DNA from: Magnetococcales bacterium
GTDB lineage: Bacteria; Pseudomonadota; Magnetococcia; Magnetococcales; Magnetaquicoccaceae
NCBI GenBank assembly: GCA_015231375.1
Contig: JADGBT010000039.1
Coordinates: 1 to 32,452, forward strand
DNA length: 32,452 nt
Reading direction: 5' to 3'
This document shows, in pieces, positions 14,667 through 21,439 of the stretch. Numbering within the stretch: position 1 is the first letter of the stretch; the number at the start of each line of letters is the position of its first letter. The translations under genes were made by a program, and so were the position numbers. The notes below the pieces were generated by a model. That model saw only the letters and a program-made list of their open reading frames with translations, had not been told where the DNA came from and ran no database searches.

Positions 14667-15972
14667 TTCACCGCTGTCAGCCTTGATCGGTCTGTCACCC
14701 GAAGAGGCGATCCAGGGATTCAAGGCCAAGGGCAACCGCATCACCTGGGACTGGCGCGAGATGGCCGGCCTGGAGCATGCCCGGAATTTCACGGTCGCCA
14801 AAGCGACGACCCTGGATCTGTTGGCCGACCTTCGCCGCGCGGTAAGCCGCGCCCTGGCCGAAGGCCGGACGGAACAGATGTTCGCCAAGGATCTCATCCC
14901 GATCCTGAAGGCCAAAGGGTGGTGGGGAGAACAGGAACTGGAAAGCCCGGACGGGGGGATGCAGCGTGTGCAGTTGGGCAGTCCACGCCGACTGGAGACC
15001 ATCTTCCGCACCAATCTGCAAACCGCGTACATGGCCGGGCGTTACCAGCGGATGATGGAGAATGTGGAGGACAGGCCCTTTTGGCAATACGTGGCGGTGA
15101 TGGACGGGCGTACTCGTCCTTCCCACGCTGCCCTGCATGGCCGGGTATTCCGGCACGATGACCCGATCTGGAAGCACATCCATCCGCCCAATGGATTCCG
15201 TTGCAGATGCCGGGTGCGGGCGTTGTCGAATCACGCCCTGAAAAGACGCGGGCTTGCGGTCGAGAGTTCCGGAGGACACCTCACCTCTCTGCCGGTGTCG
15301 GAGGGTGACCCTTGGGCCGCGTCGGTTTCGATCCGTCTGCCCGGCATGGGGGAGCCGTTCAAACCGGATCGAGGGTGGGACTACAACCCAGGCAGGCACT
15401 GGGGGCGATGGGACAAGAATGGACTGCTGCCCGATTGTCTGGATGGGGCGAGTTTTGCCGAAGGTCGTGCGGGTGGCTGCATCCGGATTCTGCCGGGTCA
15501 GAAGGGCTGGCGGGATTATGGACGAACGGATTTGCGCGACGTGGGGGCTGGGCTCCGCTTGCCCGCGCCACCGGTGTTGAAACCGGGTCAGAATGCTGGC
15601 GAAGCGTTGATGATTTTGCAAGCCGCATTGAAGGTCGATGATCTTCGACCGATGCGGGTGATCGAAACGCCGGTGAATCCGGTGGTCATTCGCGCCGAGT
15701 GGTTACCGCATCTGGTGGCCAAGCGGGAACAGAGTCGGGAGATTTTTGCCAACTACATCATTCCCACGCTTTCGGACCCCTACGAGGTATGGCTTGCCGC
15801 TTACGAGGATGGGTATCGAAAACACTATCTCGGCCTGTTTCAAGACGAGCGGGATCTGTTGATGGTGGTGCGGGAAAACTTGGACGGGAGTCTATTGTGG
15901 AATGCCATTCGTATGCGGGCCGAGGCACTGAACAAGAGGCGCGTTGGCAATCTTCTTTGGGGGAAAAAATGA
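14650..15972 (+). CDS. gpF-like minor head protein with C-terminal PBECR-type nuclease domain
   Basis: 440 residues from ATG 14650 (GGGGG 8 bases upstream; 14623 also possible). Residues about 110-190 form the Phage_Mu_F/SPP1 gp7 domain: RLETIFRTNLQTAYMAGRYQ, then AVMDGRTRPSHAALHGRVF and IHPPNGFRCRCRV with paired cysteines. Residues about 315-440 look like the PBECR (barnase/EndoU/colicin/RelE-like) nuclease domain often fused to Mu F proteins: HLVAKREQSREIFANYIIPT followed by LSDPYEVWLAAYEDGYRKHY. This domain assignment is from motif memory. The protein is probably injected or held in the head, and the nuclease could act on host RNA or rival phages. Confidence 0.88.
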   Translation: MPPGDDSPLSALIGLSPEEAIQGFKAKGNRITWDWREMAGLEHARNFTVAKATTLDLLADLRRAVSRALAEGRTEQMFAKDLIPILKAKGWWGEQELESPDGGMQRVQLGSPRRLETIFRTNLQTAYMAGRYQRMMENVEDRPFWQYVAVMDGRTRPSHAALHGRVFRHDDPIWKHIHPPNGFRCRCRVRALSNHALKRRGLAVESSGGHLTSLPVSEGDPWAASVSIRLPGMGEPFKPDRGWDYNPGRHWGRWDKNGLLPDCLDGASFAEGRAGGCIRILPGQKGWRDYGRTDLRDVGAGLRLPAPPVLKPGQNAGEALMILQAALKVDDLRPMRVIETPVNPVVIRAEWLPHLVAKREQSREIFANYIIPTLSDPYEVWLAAYEDGYRKHYLGLFQDERDLLMVVRENLDGSLLWNAIRMRAEALNKRRVGNLLWGKK

Positions 15973-16068
15973 TCGGGGGTTAGATGCGCCCGGCAGGTGC
16001 GGAACCGCCGGCACAGTAGTCTGAAGGTTGACACGCCGCTTCGCGACCTTTCAGAGCTGCCCCGATCA
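15970..16068 (+). ncRNA. Candidate structured RNA (three-way junction) before the Mor-like gene
   Basis: TGATCGGGG (15970-15978) pairs perfectly with CCCCGATCA (16060-16068). Inside are two further helices: 15990-15994 with 16007-16011 plus 15996-15998 with 16004-16006, and 16021-16030 with 16044-16054 (10 bp, one bulge). Together they form a closed three-way junction between the gpF-like stop and the Mor-family start. The first helix base is the gpF stop codon itself. No known riboswitch or ribozyme core is recognised. A short MITE-like insertion with 9-bp terminal repeats is the alternative. Confidence 0.4.
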
Positions 16069-16128
16069 GGAACAAGCCTATCGCATACCACTGAAGTTGG
16101 AAAGAAAAATCACAAAGGAGTGACGGCA

Positions 16129-16494
16129 ATGCTGGAACACATGGCACAACAAGGCGATCTTCCAGAATCCTTGCAGGAAGTGGCTGGGGTGATCGGGGTA
16201 GATGGAGCGTTCGATCTGGTACAAGAATATGGCGGGACACGGATCTTCGTGCCGCGCAAGATGCGGGAGCATCACAAACTGGTTGCATCCCTGGGGATGG
16301 AACGGGCGCGTCGCCTGGCACACCATTTCGGCGGCGAGACTCTGAGCGTGGTGCGCAACGCCGAATTGCTGCGTCGCACCCGCAATCGGCAGATCGTGGA
16401 GAGTTACAACACGGGGGTGGGCGTGCGTCAGTTGGCGCGCGATCATGCGCTGACCGAGCGACAGATCTATTCCATTCTCGGCAAGGTGCAATGA
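16129..16494 (+). CDS. Mor/C-family transcription activator
   Basis: 121 residues. Mor and C of phage Mu activate middle and late promoters by binding an imperfect dyad near -35. The family pattern is clear: FDLVQEYGGTRIFVPRKM, LGMERARRLAHHFGGETLSV, RNRQIVESYNTGVGVRQLAR and the C-terminal HTH LTERQIYSILGK. The start at 16129 has AAAGGAG 8 bases upstream; upstream extension is not supported. It overlaps the gpG-like start by 4 bases (ATGA). Its place between gpF and gpG is unlike Mu, where mor and C lie before the lysis genes. It is the only Mor/C candidate in the window, so it is the likely activator of both late promoter-like elements. Confidence 0.9.
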   Translation: MLEHMAQQGDLPESLQEVAGVIGVDGAFDLVQEYGGTRIFVPRKMREHHKLVASLGMERARRLAHHFGGETLSVVRNAELLRRTRNRQIVESYNTGVGVRQLARDHALTERQIYSILGKVQ

Positions 16495-16946
16495 CCGCTG
16501 ATCCGATTCGGATTTTCATCGACGAACGTCCGATCGCAGCCTTGTTGACGAATCTGATGGAACGCGGTGCAGATTTGTCTGTGCCGTTTCTCCGGATCGC
16601 CGGCGTGATGGAGGATGCGGTTGCCGAAAATTTCGAGCAGGAGGGGCGACCGGAGCGGTGGACAAGACTGGATGACAAAACCATCGAGGCCCGCCGGAAG
16701 CAGGGTGTGGGCGGTATCAAGAAACTCCAGGACACTGGCAGGCTGGCCGCATCCATCACCAGCACCCATGACGCGTTATCTGCGACCATGGGCACCAACA
16801 CCATTTATGCCGCCATCCATCACTTCGGTGGGCAGGCCGGACGGGGACGCAAGGTCACCATTCCCGCGCGTCCGTTTTTGCAATTGGCGGATGATGACAG
16901 GGAAGAGGTCATCGACATCCTGGCGCGTCATCTGACGCACGGGTAA
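16491..16946 (+). CDS. Virion morphogenesis protein (Mu gpG-like)
   Basis: 151 residues of the phage virion morphogenesis family (tail completion, HK97 gp10-like). Recognisable parts are GVMEDAVAENFEQEGRPERW, LQDTGRLAASITSTHDALSA and YAAIHHFGGQAGRGRKVTIP with the final RPFLQL. It probably connects head and tail. Translationally coupled to the Mor-like gene. Confidence 0.9.
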   Translation: MTADPIRIFIDERPIAALLTNLMERGADLSVPFLRIAGVMEDAVAENFEQEGRPERWTRLDDKTIEARRKQGVGGIKKLQDTGRLAASITSTHDALSATMGTNTIYAAIHHFGGQAGRGRKVTIPARPFLQLADDDREEVIDILARHLTHG

Positions 16947-17020
16947 AAAAGGGTTGTTCTGGGCTTGTCAGTGGCAGGGTTGACCACATGCCCGCCTTTG
17001 TCAGACAAATGGCCACAAAC

Positions 17021-17044
17021 GCCTTTATAAAGCTTTATAAAGGC
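17021..17044. repeat. 24-bp perfect palindrome in the G-I gap
   Basis: Each half is GCCTTTATAAAG; the whole reads identically on both strands with no spacer. It lies 47 bases before the late promoter-like element of the gpI block and 75 bases after the gpG-like gene. No T-run follows, so a normal terminator is unlikely. Candidates are an activator or nucleoid-protein site. In Mu the strong gyrase site lies in this same G-I interval, but no sequence match to it is claimed. Confidence 0.75.
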
Positions 17045-17090
17045 ATGTTTCGTTAAGCGTTCCCTTCTCGATTGCCTCCTCGTTGCCCGT

Positions 17091-17147
17091 GCATTTTCTA
17101 AAGGGCATTAAAAGACTTTCCCGGATGCGCCGTCTATCTTCGACGGC
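17091..17147 (+). promoter_or_regulatory. Late promoter-like element before the gpI block (P_I position)
   Basis: GCATTTTCTAA (17091-17101), AGG, GCATTAAAAGACT (17105-17117) match the copy at 9359. AAGACT (17112-17117), 17 bases, TATCTT (17135-17140), 7 bases, ATG. Arms GCCGTC (17129-17134) and GACGGC (17142-17147) bracket the -10; they differ in sequence from the other copy yet still pair. Only these two copies were found in the window. Confidence 0.65.
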
Positions 17148-17297
17148 ATGAACACGACCCCACTCTTCATACTCCAGATGGCTTGCATCGCCCAGCCTCG
17201 TTTCGTCAGGTTGGACAGCCTGTTTGGGCGCAATCTTTGGTTGGATGGCCCCAATTCCCCGTTATCAAACCCATCATCAATCACGGTAACGATATGA
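17148..17297 (+). CDS. Possible 49-aa leader peptide coupled to the protease gene
   Basis: A reading frame begins at the ATG right after the promoter-like element (MNTTPLFILQMACIAQ...) and ends in TGA inside ATGAGC, the protease start. It has no ribosome-binding site, in parallel with the endolysin ATG after the other copy. The protease start itself lacks a good site, so its translation may depend on this leader by stop-start coupling. The peptide matches no family I know. It may be non-functional as a protein. Confidence 0.4.
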   Translation: MNTTPLFILQMACIAQPRFVRLDSLFGRNLWLDGPNSPLSNPSSITVTI

Positions 17298-18292
17298 GCA
17301 AACCCGACAACAAACCGATTTGCATCTTCCGTCCTGGTCGGCACACCGCCATGAACGGCACGACACTGGAGTTCAGCGAGCGTGATCTGGCTGCCACGGC
17401 GGCCGCGTATGATCCTGGTCGACACGAGGCGCCGATGGTGATCGGCCATCCCGAAACAGACGCGCCGGCCTGGGGATGGGTGCAAGGTCTGGCCTTCCAG
17501 AATGGCCGACTGTTGGCCACTCCGGGTCAGGTGGATGCGCAGTTCGCGGAGATGGTCAATTCCGGCCGTTTCAAGAAGATTTCCGCATCGTTTTACACCC
17601 CGACCGCACCCGGCAATCCCACTCCCGGGGTTTATGCCCTGCGGCACGTCGGTTTTCTGGGCGCGCAACCCCCGTCCGTGAAAGGGCTGGGCGACGCCAA
17701 ATTCGCCTCTCCCGCCGAGGGAGTGGTGACCGTGGAGTATGTCGAGGTTCTTTCCCCCCAAACAAAGGAGCAATCCGCCATGCCGGACAACCGAACCCCA
17801 CCCGGAAGCAACAGATCCGTGGAGGATCTGGCCCAATGGGAACAACGGCTTGCGGAAGCCCAGGCGCGGTTTGCCGAGCAGGTGCGCCAGATCGATGAAC
17901 GCGCGGCCGCCGATCGTGCCAGGGTCGAGGCCGCGTTTGCCGAAAGCTTGGTCAGAGAGGGCAAGATTTTGCCACGCCAGCAGGCCGGGCTGGTCGCGGT
18001 TCTGGCTGGTATGCGCGATGAGGACAAGGTCATGTTTTCCGAGCAGGGTCAGCAGGTCAGCGCCTCGCCCAAACAGGTATTGAAGGATCTCCTGACTTCC
18101 ATGCCGGCTCGCATCCAGTTCGGAGAGCTGTTTGGGGATTCCAGCCAGATGACCGCTGCCGGAATCGAGGTGCCACCCGGCTACCGTGTGGATCGCGGTC
18201 GTCAGGATCTGCACCAACGCGCCCTGGCCTATGCCGAACAACACAAAACCGACTTCGTGACCGCTGTGCGCATGATCGAGCGCGCGCAGTGA
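17294..18292 (+). CDS. Prohead protease and scaffold (Mu gpI-like)
   Basis: Cleaves scaffold and itself during head maturation. 332 residues from ATG 17294, which overlaps the leader frame stop. The protease part covers about 1-155, with H52 (VIGHPETDAPAWGWVQG) and serine in GRFKKISASFY (S97 or S99) as likely catalytic residues. Residues about 163-332 are the scaffold part, helical and Ala/Glu/Gln-rich (LAQWEQRLAEAQARFAEQVR). An internal start at 17780 would make the scaffold alone. Followed by the capsid gene after 46 bases. Confidence 0.9.
   Translation: MSKPDNKPICIFRPGRHTAMNGTTLEFSERDLAATAAAYDPGRHEAPMVIGHPETDAPAWGWVQGLAFQNGRLLATPGQVDAQFAEMVNSGRFKKISASFYTPTAPGNPTPGVYALRHVGFLGAQPPSVKGLGDAKFASPAEGVVTVEYVEVLSPQTKEQSAMPDNRTPPGSNRSVEDLAQWEQRLAEAQARFAEQVRQIDERAAADRARVEAAFAESLVREGKILPRQQAGLVAVLAGMRDEDKVMFSEQGQQVSASPKQVLKDLLTSMPARIQFGELFGDSSQMTAAGIEVPPGYRVDRGRQDLHQRALAYAEQHKTDFVTAVRMIERAQ
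17780..18292 (+). CDS. Nested scaffold protein from internal start (Mu gpZ-like)
   Basis: ATG 17780 (codon 163 of the protease frame) is preceded by AAAGGAG with a 9-base spacing, better than the site of the full-length gene. The 170-residue product (MPDNRTPPGSNRSVEDL...) is exactly the scaffold half. In Mu the scaffold gpZ is made in the same way inside gene I, so this is known biology; expression here is inferred from the ribosome-binding site. Confidence 0.65.
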   Translation: MPDNRTPPGSNRSVEDLAQWEQRLAEAQARFAEQVRQIDERAAADRARVEAAFAESLVREGKILPRQQAGLVAVLAGMRDEDKVMFSEQGQQVSASPKQVLKDLLTSMPARIQFGELFGDSSQMTAAGIEVPPGYRVDRGRQDLHQRALAYAEQHKTDFVTAVRMIERAQ

Positions 18293-18311
18293 TCGTCAAT
18301 CCCGTTTTTTC

Positions 18312-18325
18312 CCGGCTTGGGCCGG
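18312..18325 (+). other. Small hairpin before the capsid ribosome-binding site
   Basis: CCGGC and GCCGG pair around a TTGG loop and are directly followed by AAAGGAG. Such a helix could protect or expose the capsid translation start. A T-run precedes it rather than follows, so it is not a rightward terminator. Confidence 0.35.
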
Positions 18326-18338
18326 AAAGGAGTTTTGA

Positions 18339-19274
18339 ATGCCCATGATGAATCTGGCTCAAGTCCGGCTTGTGGATCCGGTCCTGACCGAAATCTCCCT
18401 CGGCTACCGCAATGCGGCACTGGTGGGAGAGGTGTTGTTTCCACGCGTACCGGTATCGCTGCGTGCCGGCAAGATCATCGAATTCGACAAACAGGCGTTT
18501 CTGCTGGTAAACACAGCGCGCGCGCCGGGCAGTGGCGTGAAAGAGATCAATATCGGTTACGAAGGCGCGCCGTTCGCTCTGGATGCCCACAGCCTCGCCG
18601 GCAAAATCCCTCAGGAGCACATGGAAGAGGCGGCCCGTGGTCCCGGGGTGGATCTTGGAAGCCGGGCTGTCACGACGGTCATGGACATCATGCTGCTCGG
18701 TGCCGAACACGAACAGGCCGTGCTGGCACGAAACGAGGCCCGGTATCCTGCCGGGCATGTGCTGGATCTGAACAGCGCCGGACAGACCCAATGGACCAAT
18801 GGCGTCTCGGATCCCATGCGCGACATCGACACCGGTCGTGAGGTGGTGCGCGCCGCGATCGGCCGTTATCCCAACACCCTGCTCCTGGGCCCGAAAGCCT
18901 TCAACGCCGCCAAGACCCACCCGGACGTGATCGACAAGATCAAGTACACCACGAGCGCCTCTGTCACGGTGGAGATGCTGGCGGCCCAATGGAACCTGAA
19001 ACGGGTGGTGGTGGGAGAGGCGGTCTACACGGACGATACGGGCCAGACTCATGATGTCTGGGGTGCGGACGCCATTCTGGCCTATGTGCCCGATGGGGGT
19101 GTTGGACGGGAAGTGCCGTCTTATGGGTACACCTACGTCTTGCAGGGGAACCCCTTCGTCGAGACCCCCTATTACGACGCCAAGATCAAATCCTGGCTCC
19201 ACCCTGTCACCTACGAACGCAAACCGGTGATGGTTGGCCCGGGTGCCGGATTCTTGATCCAGAACGCGGGCTGA
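18339..19274 (+). CDS. Major capsid protein
   Basis: 311 residues, probably HK97 fold. AAAGGAG lies 7 bases before the ATG. The N-terminus (NAALVGEVLFPRVPVSLRAG) and the helix of EHMEEAARGPGVDLGSRAVT resemble capsid proteins of Mu-like siphoviruses rather than Mu gpT itself. Later segments RYPNTLLLGPKAFNAAKTHP and WNLKRVVVGEAVYTDDTGQT fit the central and P domains. Position after the gpI/Z gene confirms the role. Confidence 0.88.
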   Translation: MPMMNLAQVRLVDPVLTEISLGYRNAALVGEVLFPRVPVSLRAGKIIEFDKQAFLLVNTARAPGSGVKEINIGYEGAPFALDAHSLAGKIPQEHMEEAARGPGVDLGSRAVTTVMDIMLLGAEHEQAVLARNEARYPAGHVLDLNSAGQTQWTNGVSDPMRDIDTGREVVRAAIGRYPNTLLLGPKAFNAAKTHPDVIDKIKYTTSASVTVEMLAAQWNLKRVVVGEAVYTDDTGQTHDVWGADAILAYVPDGGVGREVPSYGYTYVLQGNPFVETPYYDAKIKSWLHPVTYERKPVMVGPGAGFLIQNAG

Positions 19275-19279
19275 TAGTC

Positions 19280-19795
19280 ATGTACGCCTCCCCGACTGAT
19301 CTGCTGGATCTGTTTGGAGCCGCCGAGGTTGCCGGAATCGCGCGGCCCGACGATCTGCCTCCAGATGTGCGGGTTTCCGGGGCGTTGATGCGCCTTGTCG
19401 CCATGGATGGGGATCAATCTGGCTATCCACCCGATGAGGTGGCAGCCGCAGACCGTACCCTGGCGCGCATCCGGTTGGTGCTGACCCAGGTGTCGGCGCG
19501 CATGGATACGTACCTTGCCCGGCAGCACACGCTGCCGTTGCCGGGCGCGCTCATCGCGTCCGGACCGTTTGTCCAGATCTGCGCGGATCTGGCCCGGTTT
19601 GCCATGGACGATGATTCGGTGGACCAGGCCGTGCGCACCCGGCACGACGACGCCACGCGCTGGCTGGAACGGATCGCCTCTGGTCAGGCGCTTCTGTCCG
19701 GTCAGGCGGATCCCTCTTCCGGAGGGCATGCAGGGGTCGGGCGAGTACAGGCAACGCCCGGCGTCGTCTTTTTCGGCGCGTTGGATGGTTTTTGA
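19280..19795 (+). CDS. DUF1320 / gp36-like head-completion protein
   Basis: 171 residues. MYASPTDLLDLFGAAEVAGI at the N-terminus, then RIRLVLTQVSARMDTYLARQ and LPLPGALIASGPFVQICADL, match the Mu gp36 (gp436) family of head-tail connector proteins. It starts 5 bases after the capsid stop and overlaps the next gene by one base (TGATG). Confidence 0.88.
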   Translation: MYASPTDLLDLFGAAEVAGIARPDDLPPDVRVSGALMRLVAMDGDQSGYPPDEVAAADRTLARIRLVLTQVSARMDTYLARQHTLPLPGALIASGPFVQICADLARFAMDDDSVDQAVRTRHDDATRWLERIASGQALLSGQADPSSGGHAGVGRVQATPGVVFFGALDGF

Positions 19796-20241
19796 TGGGC
19801 GACTACTTCGCGTTGCAACCACGGATCATTCAGCGGCTCAAACAGGCCAACATTCCAGGTCTGGGCGGTGTCTTGCCGGCGCGTGATCTGCGTCTGCTGG
19901 CTGAGGGGCGAGTGGAGGATGCGGTTGTCTACGTGCTGTTTGATGGTGAATCGGTCCCGGCCGGGGAGGAGTACCGGGCCGGACCCTGGCAGACCGTGCA
20001 TCAACAGTGGTTGGTGGTGTTGGCAACGAAGAACTACGCCGCTCCCGCACTGGGAGACAAGGACCGAGCTGGGCCAATACTGTGGGAGATCAATCGGGTC
20101 TTGCAGGGATGGTCCCCTGGTCCCGGCATGAGCGCGCTGGTGAAAGTCACCTCCCCGCGCGCAAGTTACACGGAAAAAACGACACTTTACGCGCTCCGCT
20201 ATGCGGGCACAATCCAGACCGAAGGAGGCCATACCCCATGA
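19795..20241 (+). CDS. Tail terminator-like protein (Mu gp37 position)
   Basis: 148 residues. Patterns such as EDAVVYVLFDGESVPAGEEY, QQWLVVLATKNYA and LQGWSPGPGMSALVKVTSPR fit the gp37/minor tail U-like fold, which closes the tail end at the neck. The family call rests on position and pattern. The end overlaps the next ATG by 4 bases. Confidence 0.75.
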   Translation: MGDYFALQPRIIQRLKQANIPGLGGVLPARDLRLLAEGRVEDAVVYVLFDGESVPAGEEYRAGPWQTVHQQWLVVLATKNYAAPALGDKDRAGPILWEINRVLQGWSPGPGMSALVKVTSPRASYTEKTTLYALRYAGTIQTEGGHTP

Positions 20242-20987
20242 CTGTTTCCGTTTCATCTTACTACTTCAAAGGCGTGGGCACAGTGCATGCCCGGGTCCAC
20301 GCGTCCCCCACCGATCCACTGCGTCCGCTGTGCAACTCGTCGGAACTTAAAATCGACATCAACACCAAGACCGAGGTGATACGGGATTACGATAGCCCGT
20401 CAGGCGGCACGGCGGCCATGTCGTCTTACATTGAAGATGCCAATATCACACTCACCTTGCATGATCTGAATCACGCCAATCTGGCCATGGCTTATTGGGG
20501 CAGTTCCTCGCAAGTGGCGGCGGGAAGCGTGACCGATGAGGTCGTGACAGCGCGCAAAGGCAGTCTGGTACGCCTTGCCAGAGCCGGCGCGTCCAGTGTG
20601 GTGGTCAAAAGCAGCGACGGCCTGACCACCTTTGTCGCCGAAACCGATTATACCCCCACCGGCGCCGGTCTGATCATCCCCGCGACTTCCACCATCGATG
20701 ACAACGAATCCATCAAGGTGTCGTATAGCTATGGCGCCCAGGTGACCGTGGAGGCCATGACGAGTGGCGCGGTCGCTTTGTACCTGCTCCTGGACGGTGT
20801 CAACAGCATGATGGACGGCAAACCCCGAATCGTGGATCTCTGGAAGGTGCAGTTCGAGGCTGCCAAGGGGATCGATCTTAAAGGCGACAAACCCGCCGCG
20901 ATCCAACTCACGGGCAAGCTGCTGCGCGACGACTCCCAGGATGGTGCGGGCGTCAGCAAATATTTCCGCGAAACGATCATTCCATAA
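20238..20987 (+). CDS. Tail tube (major tail) protein
   Basis: 249 residues. AAGGAGG lies 7 bases before the ATG. A beta-rich sequence (SSYYFKGVGTVHARVHA, MSSYIEDANITLTLHDLNHA, GAQVTVEAMTSGAVALYLL, WKVQFEAAKGIDLKGDKPAA) typical of siphovirus tube proteins. No sheath gene accompanies it. It directly precedes the chaperone and tape-measure genes, which is the standard tube position. Confidence 0.82.
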   Translation: MTVSVSSYYFKGVGTVHARVHASPTDPLRPLCNSSELKIDINTKTEVIRDYDSPSGGTAAMSSYIEDANITLTLHDLNHANLAMAYWGSSSQVAAGSVTDEVVTARKGSLVRLARAGASSVVVKSSDGLTTFVAETDYTPTGAGLIIPATSTIDDNESIKVSYSYGAQVTVEAMTSGAVALYLLLDGVNSMMDGKPRIVDLWKVQFEAAKGIDLKGDKPAAIQLTGKLLRDDSQDGAGVSKYFRETIIP

Positions 20988-20999
20988 CCGGAGGCCGAC

Positions 21000-21350
21000 A
21001 TGCGCAGGGAGAAGAAAATCACCATCCGGGAACATGAAATCACCATCCGGGAACCGCTTGCCGGTGAGCTTCTGGGTTTACTCAAACAGGCGAAGGAACA
21101 GGATTGCGGGAGTCAGGATATCTTTGGCGACCACGTCCTGGTGGATGTGTCGTTTCTGGAGTTGCAGACGTTCACGGATATGACCCGCGAGACCATGGAC
21201 ACTCTCACCCTTTCCGAACTGGCCGAGATCGGAAAAGGCTGTGTGGAGTTCAACCCCCTTTTTTTCGGGTGGCGGGACAAAGTCATTCAGGCGGGACAGA
21301 GGCTCTTGCAGCAGCCGTTCGCAACCTCGAATGCACCGCATTCCGCCTGA
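21000..21350 (+). CDS. Tail assembly chaperone, short form (gpG-type of lambda)
   Basis: 116 residues from an ATG with GGAGG 6 bases upstream. KITIREHEITIREPLAGELL, then VLVDVSFLELQTFTDMTRET and TLSELAEIGKGCVEFNP. Acts in wrapping or loading the tape measure protein. A -1 slippery sequence near codon 87-89 would extend it into the longer form. Lies between tube and tape measure genes as in nearly all siphoviruses. Confidence 0.82.
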   Translation: MRREKKITIREHEITIREPLAGELLGLLKQAKEQDCGSQDIFGDHVLVDVSFLELQTFTDMTRETMDTLTLSELAEIGKGCVEFNPLFFGWRDKVIQAGQRLLQQPFATSNAPHSA

Positions 21351-21439
21351 TCGCCGCCGGTCACGCCCAGGCGTTCAGTTACCCGTGGGAAATTTTTCTG
21401 CATGCCGTGGAGTGGTTGAATGAGCAGCGCCCTGCATAA
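21000..21439 (+). CDS. Tail assembly chaperone, frameshifted long form (gpG-T type)
   Basis: The -1 shift at 21260-21266 gives about 146 residues, replacing the last residues of the short form by RVAGQSHSGGTEALAAAVRN and then LECTAFRLIAAGHAQAFSYP, WEIFLHAVEWLNEQRPA. This tail is a folded-looking helical domain with tryptophans, unlike a random frame. In lambda the T part binds the tape measure protein. The long form overlaps the tape measure start by 20 bases. Confidence 0.72.
21260..21266 (+). promoter_or_regulatory. Programmed -1 frameshift site
   Basis: The heptamer T TTT TTC is in the correct phase (codons TTT and TTC of the short form), a standard X XXY YYZ slippery site. Shifting back one base joins the short form to the frame that ends at 21439. 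Confidence 0.8.

Noticed and set aside
13635-15032. Long leftward frame across portal and gpF genes
   Set aside because: Spans the junction of two clear rightward genes and shows no domain; long antisense frames are common in this GC-rich DNA.
16028-16056. Promoter for the Mor-like gene at TTGACA
   Set aside because: The -35 match is perfect, but no -10 lies 16-18 bases on, and the bases take part in a predicted RNA helix.
15970-16068. tRNA, hammerhead or HDV-type ribozyme
   Set aside because: No T-loop or CCA-type end, no CTGATGA/GAAA core, and helix order does not fit HDV.
17021-17044. Late activator binding site shared by both late elements
   Set aside because: No counterpart exists before the endolysin element, so it cannot be the common activator site.
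17108-18244. Leftward 378-codon frame opposite the gpI gene
   Set aside because: Antisense to a well-supported protease with its own ribosome-binding sites; no family pattern.
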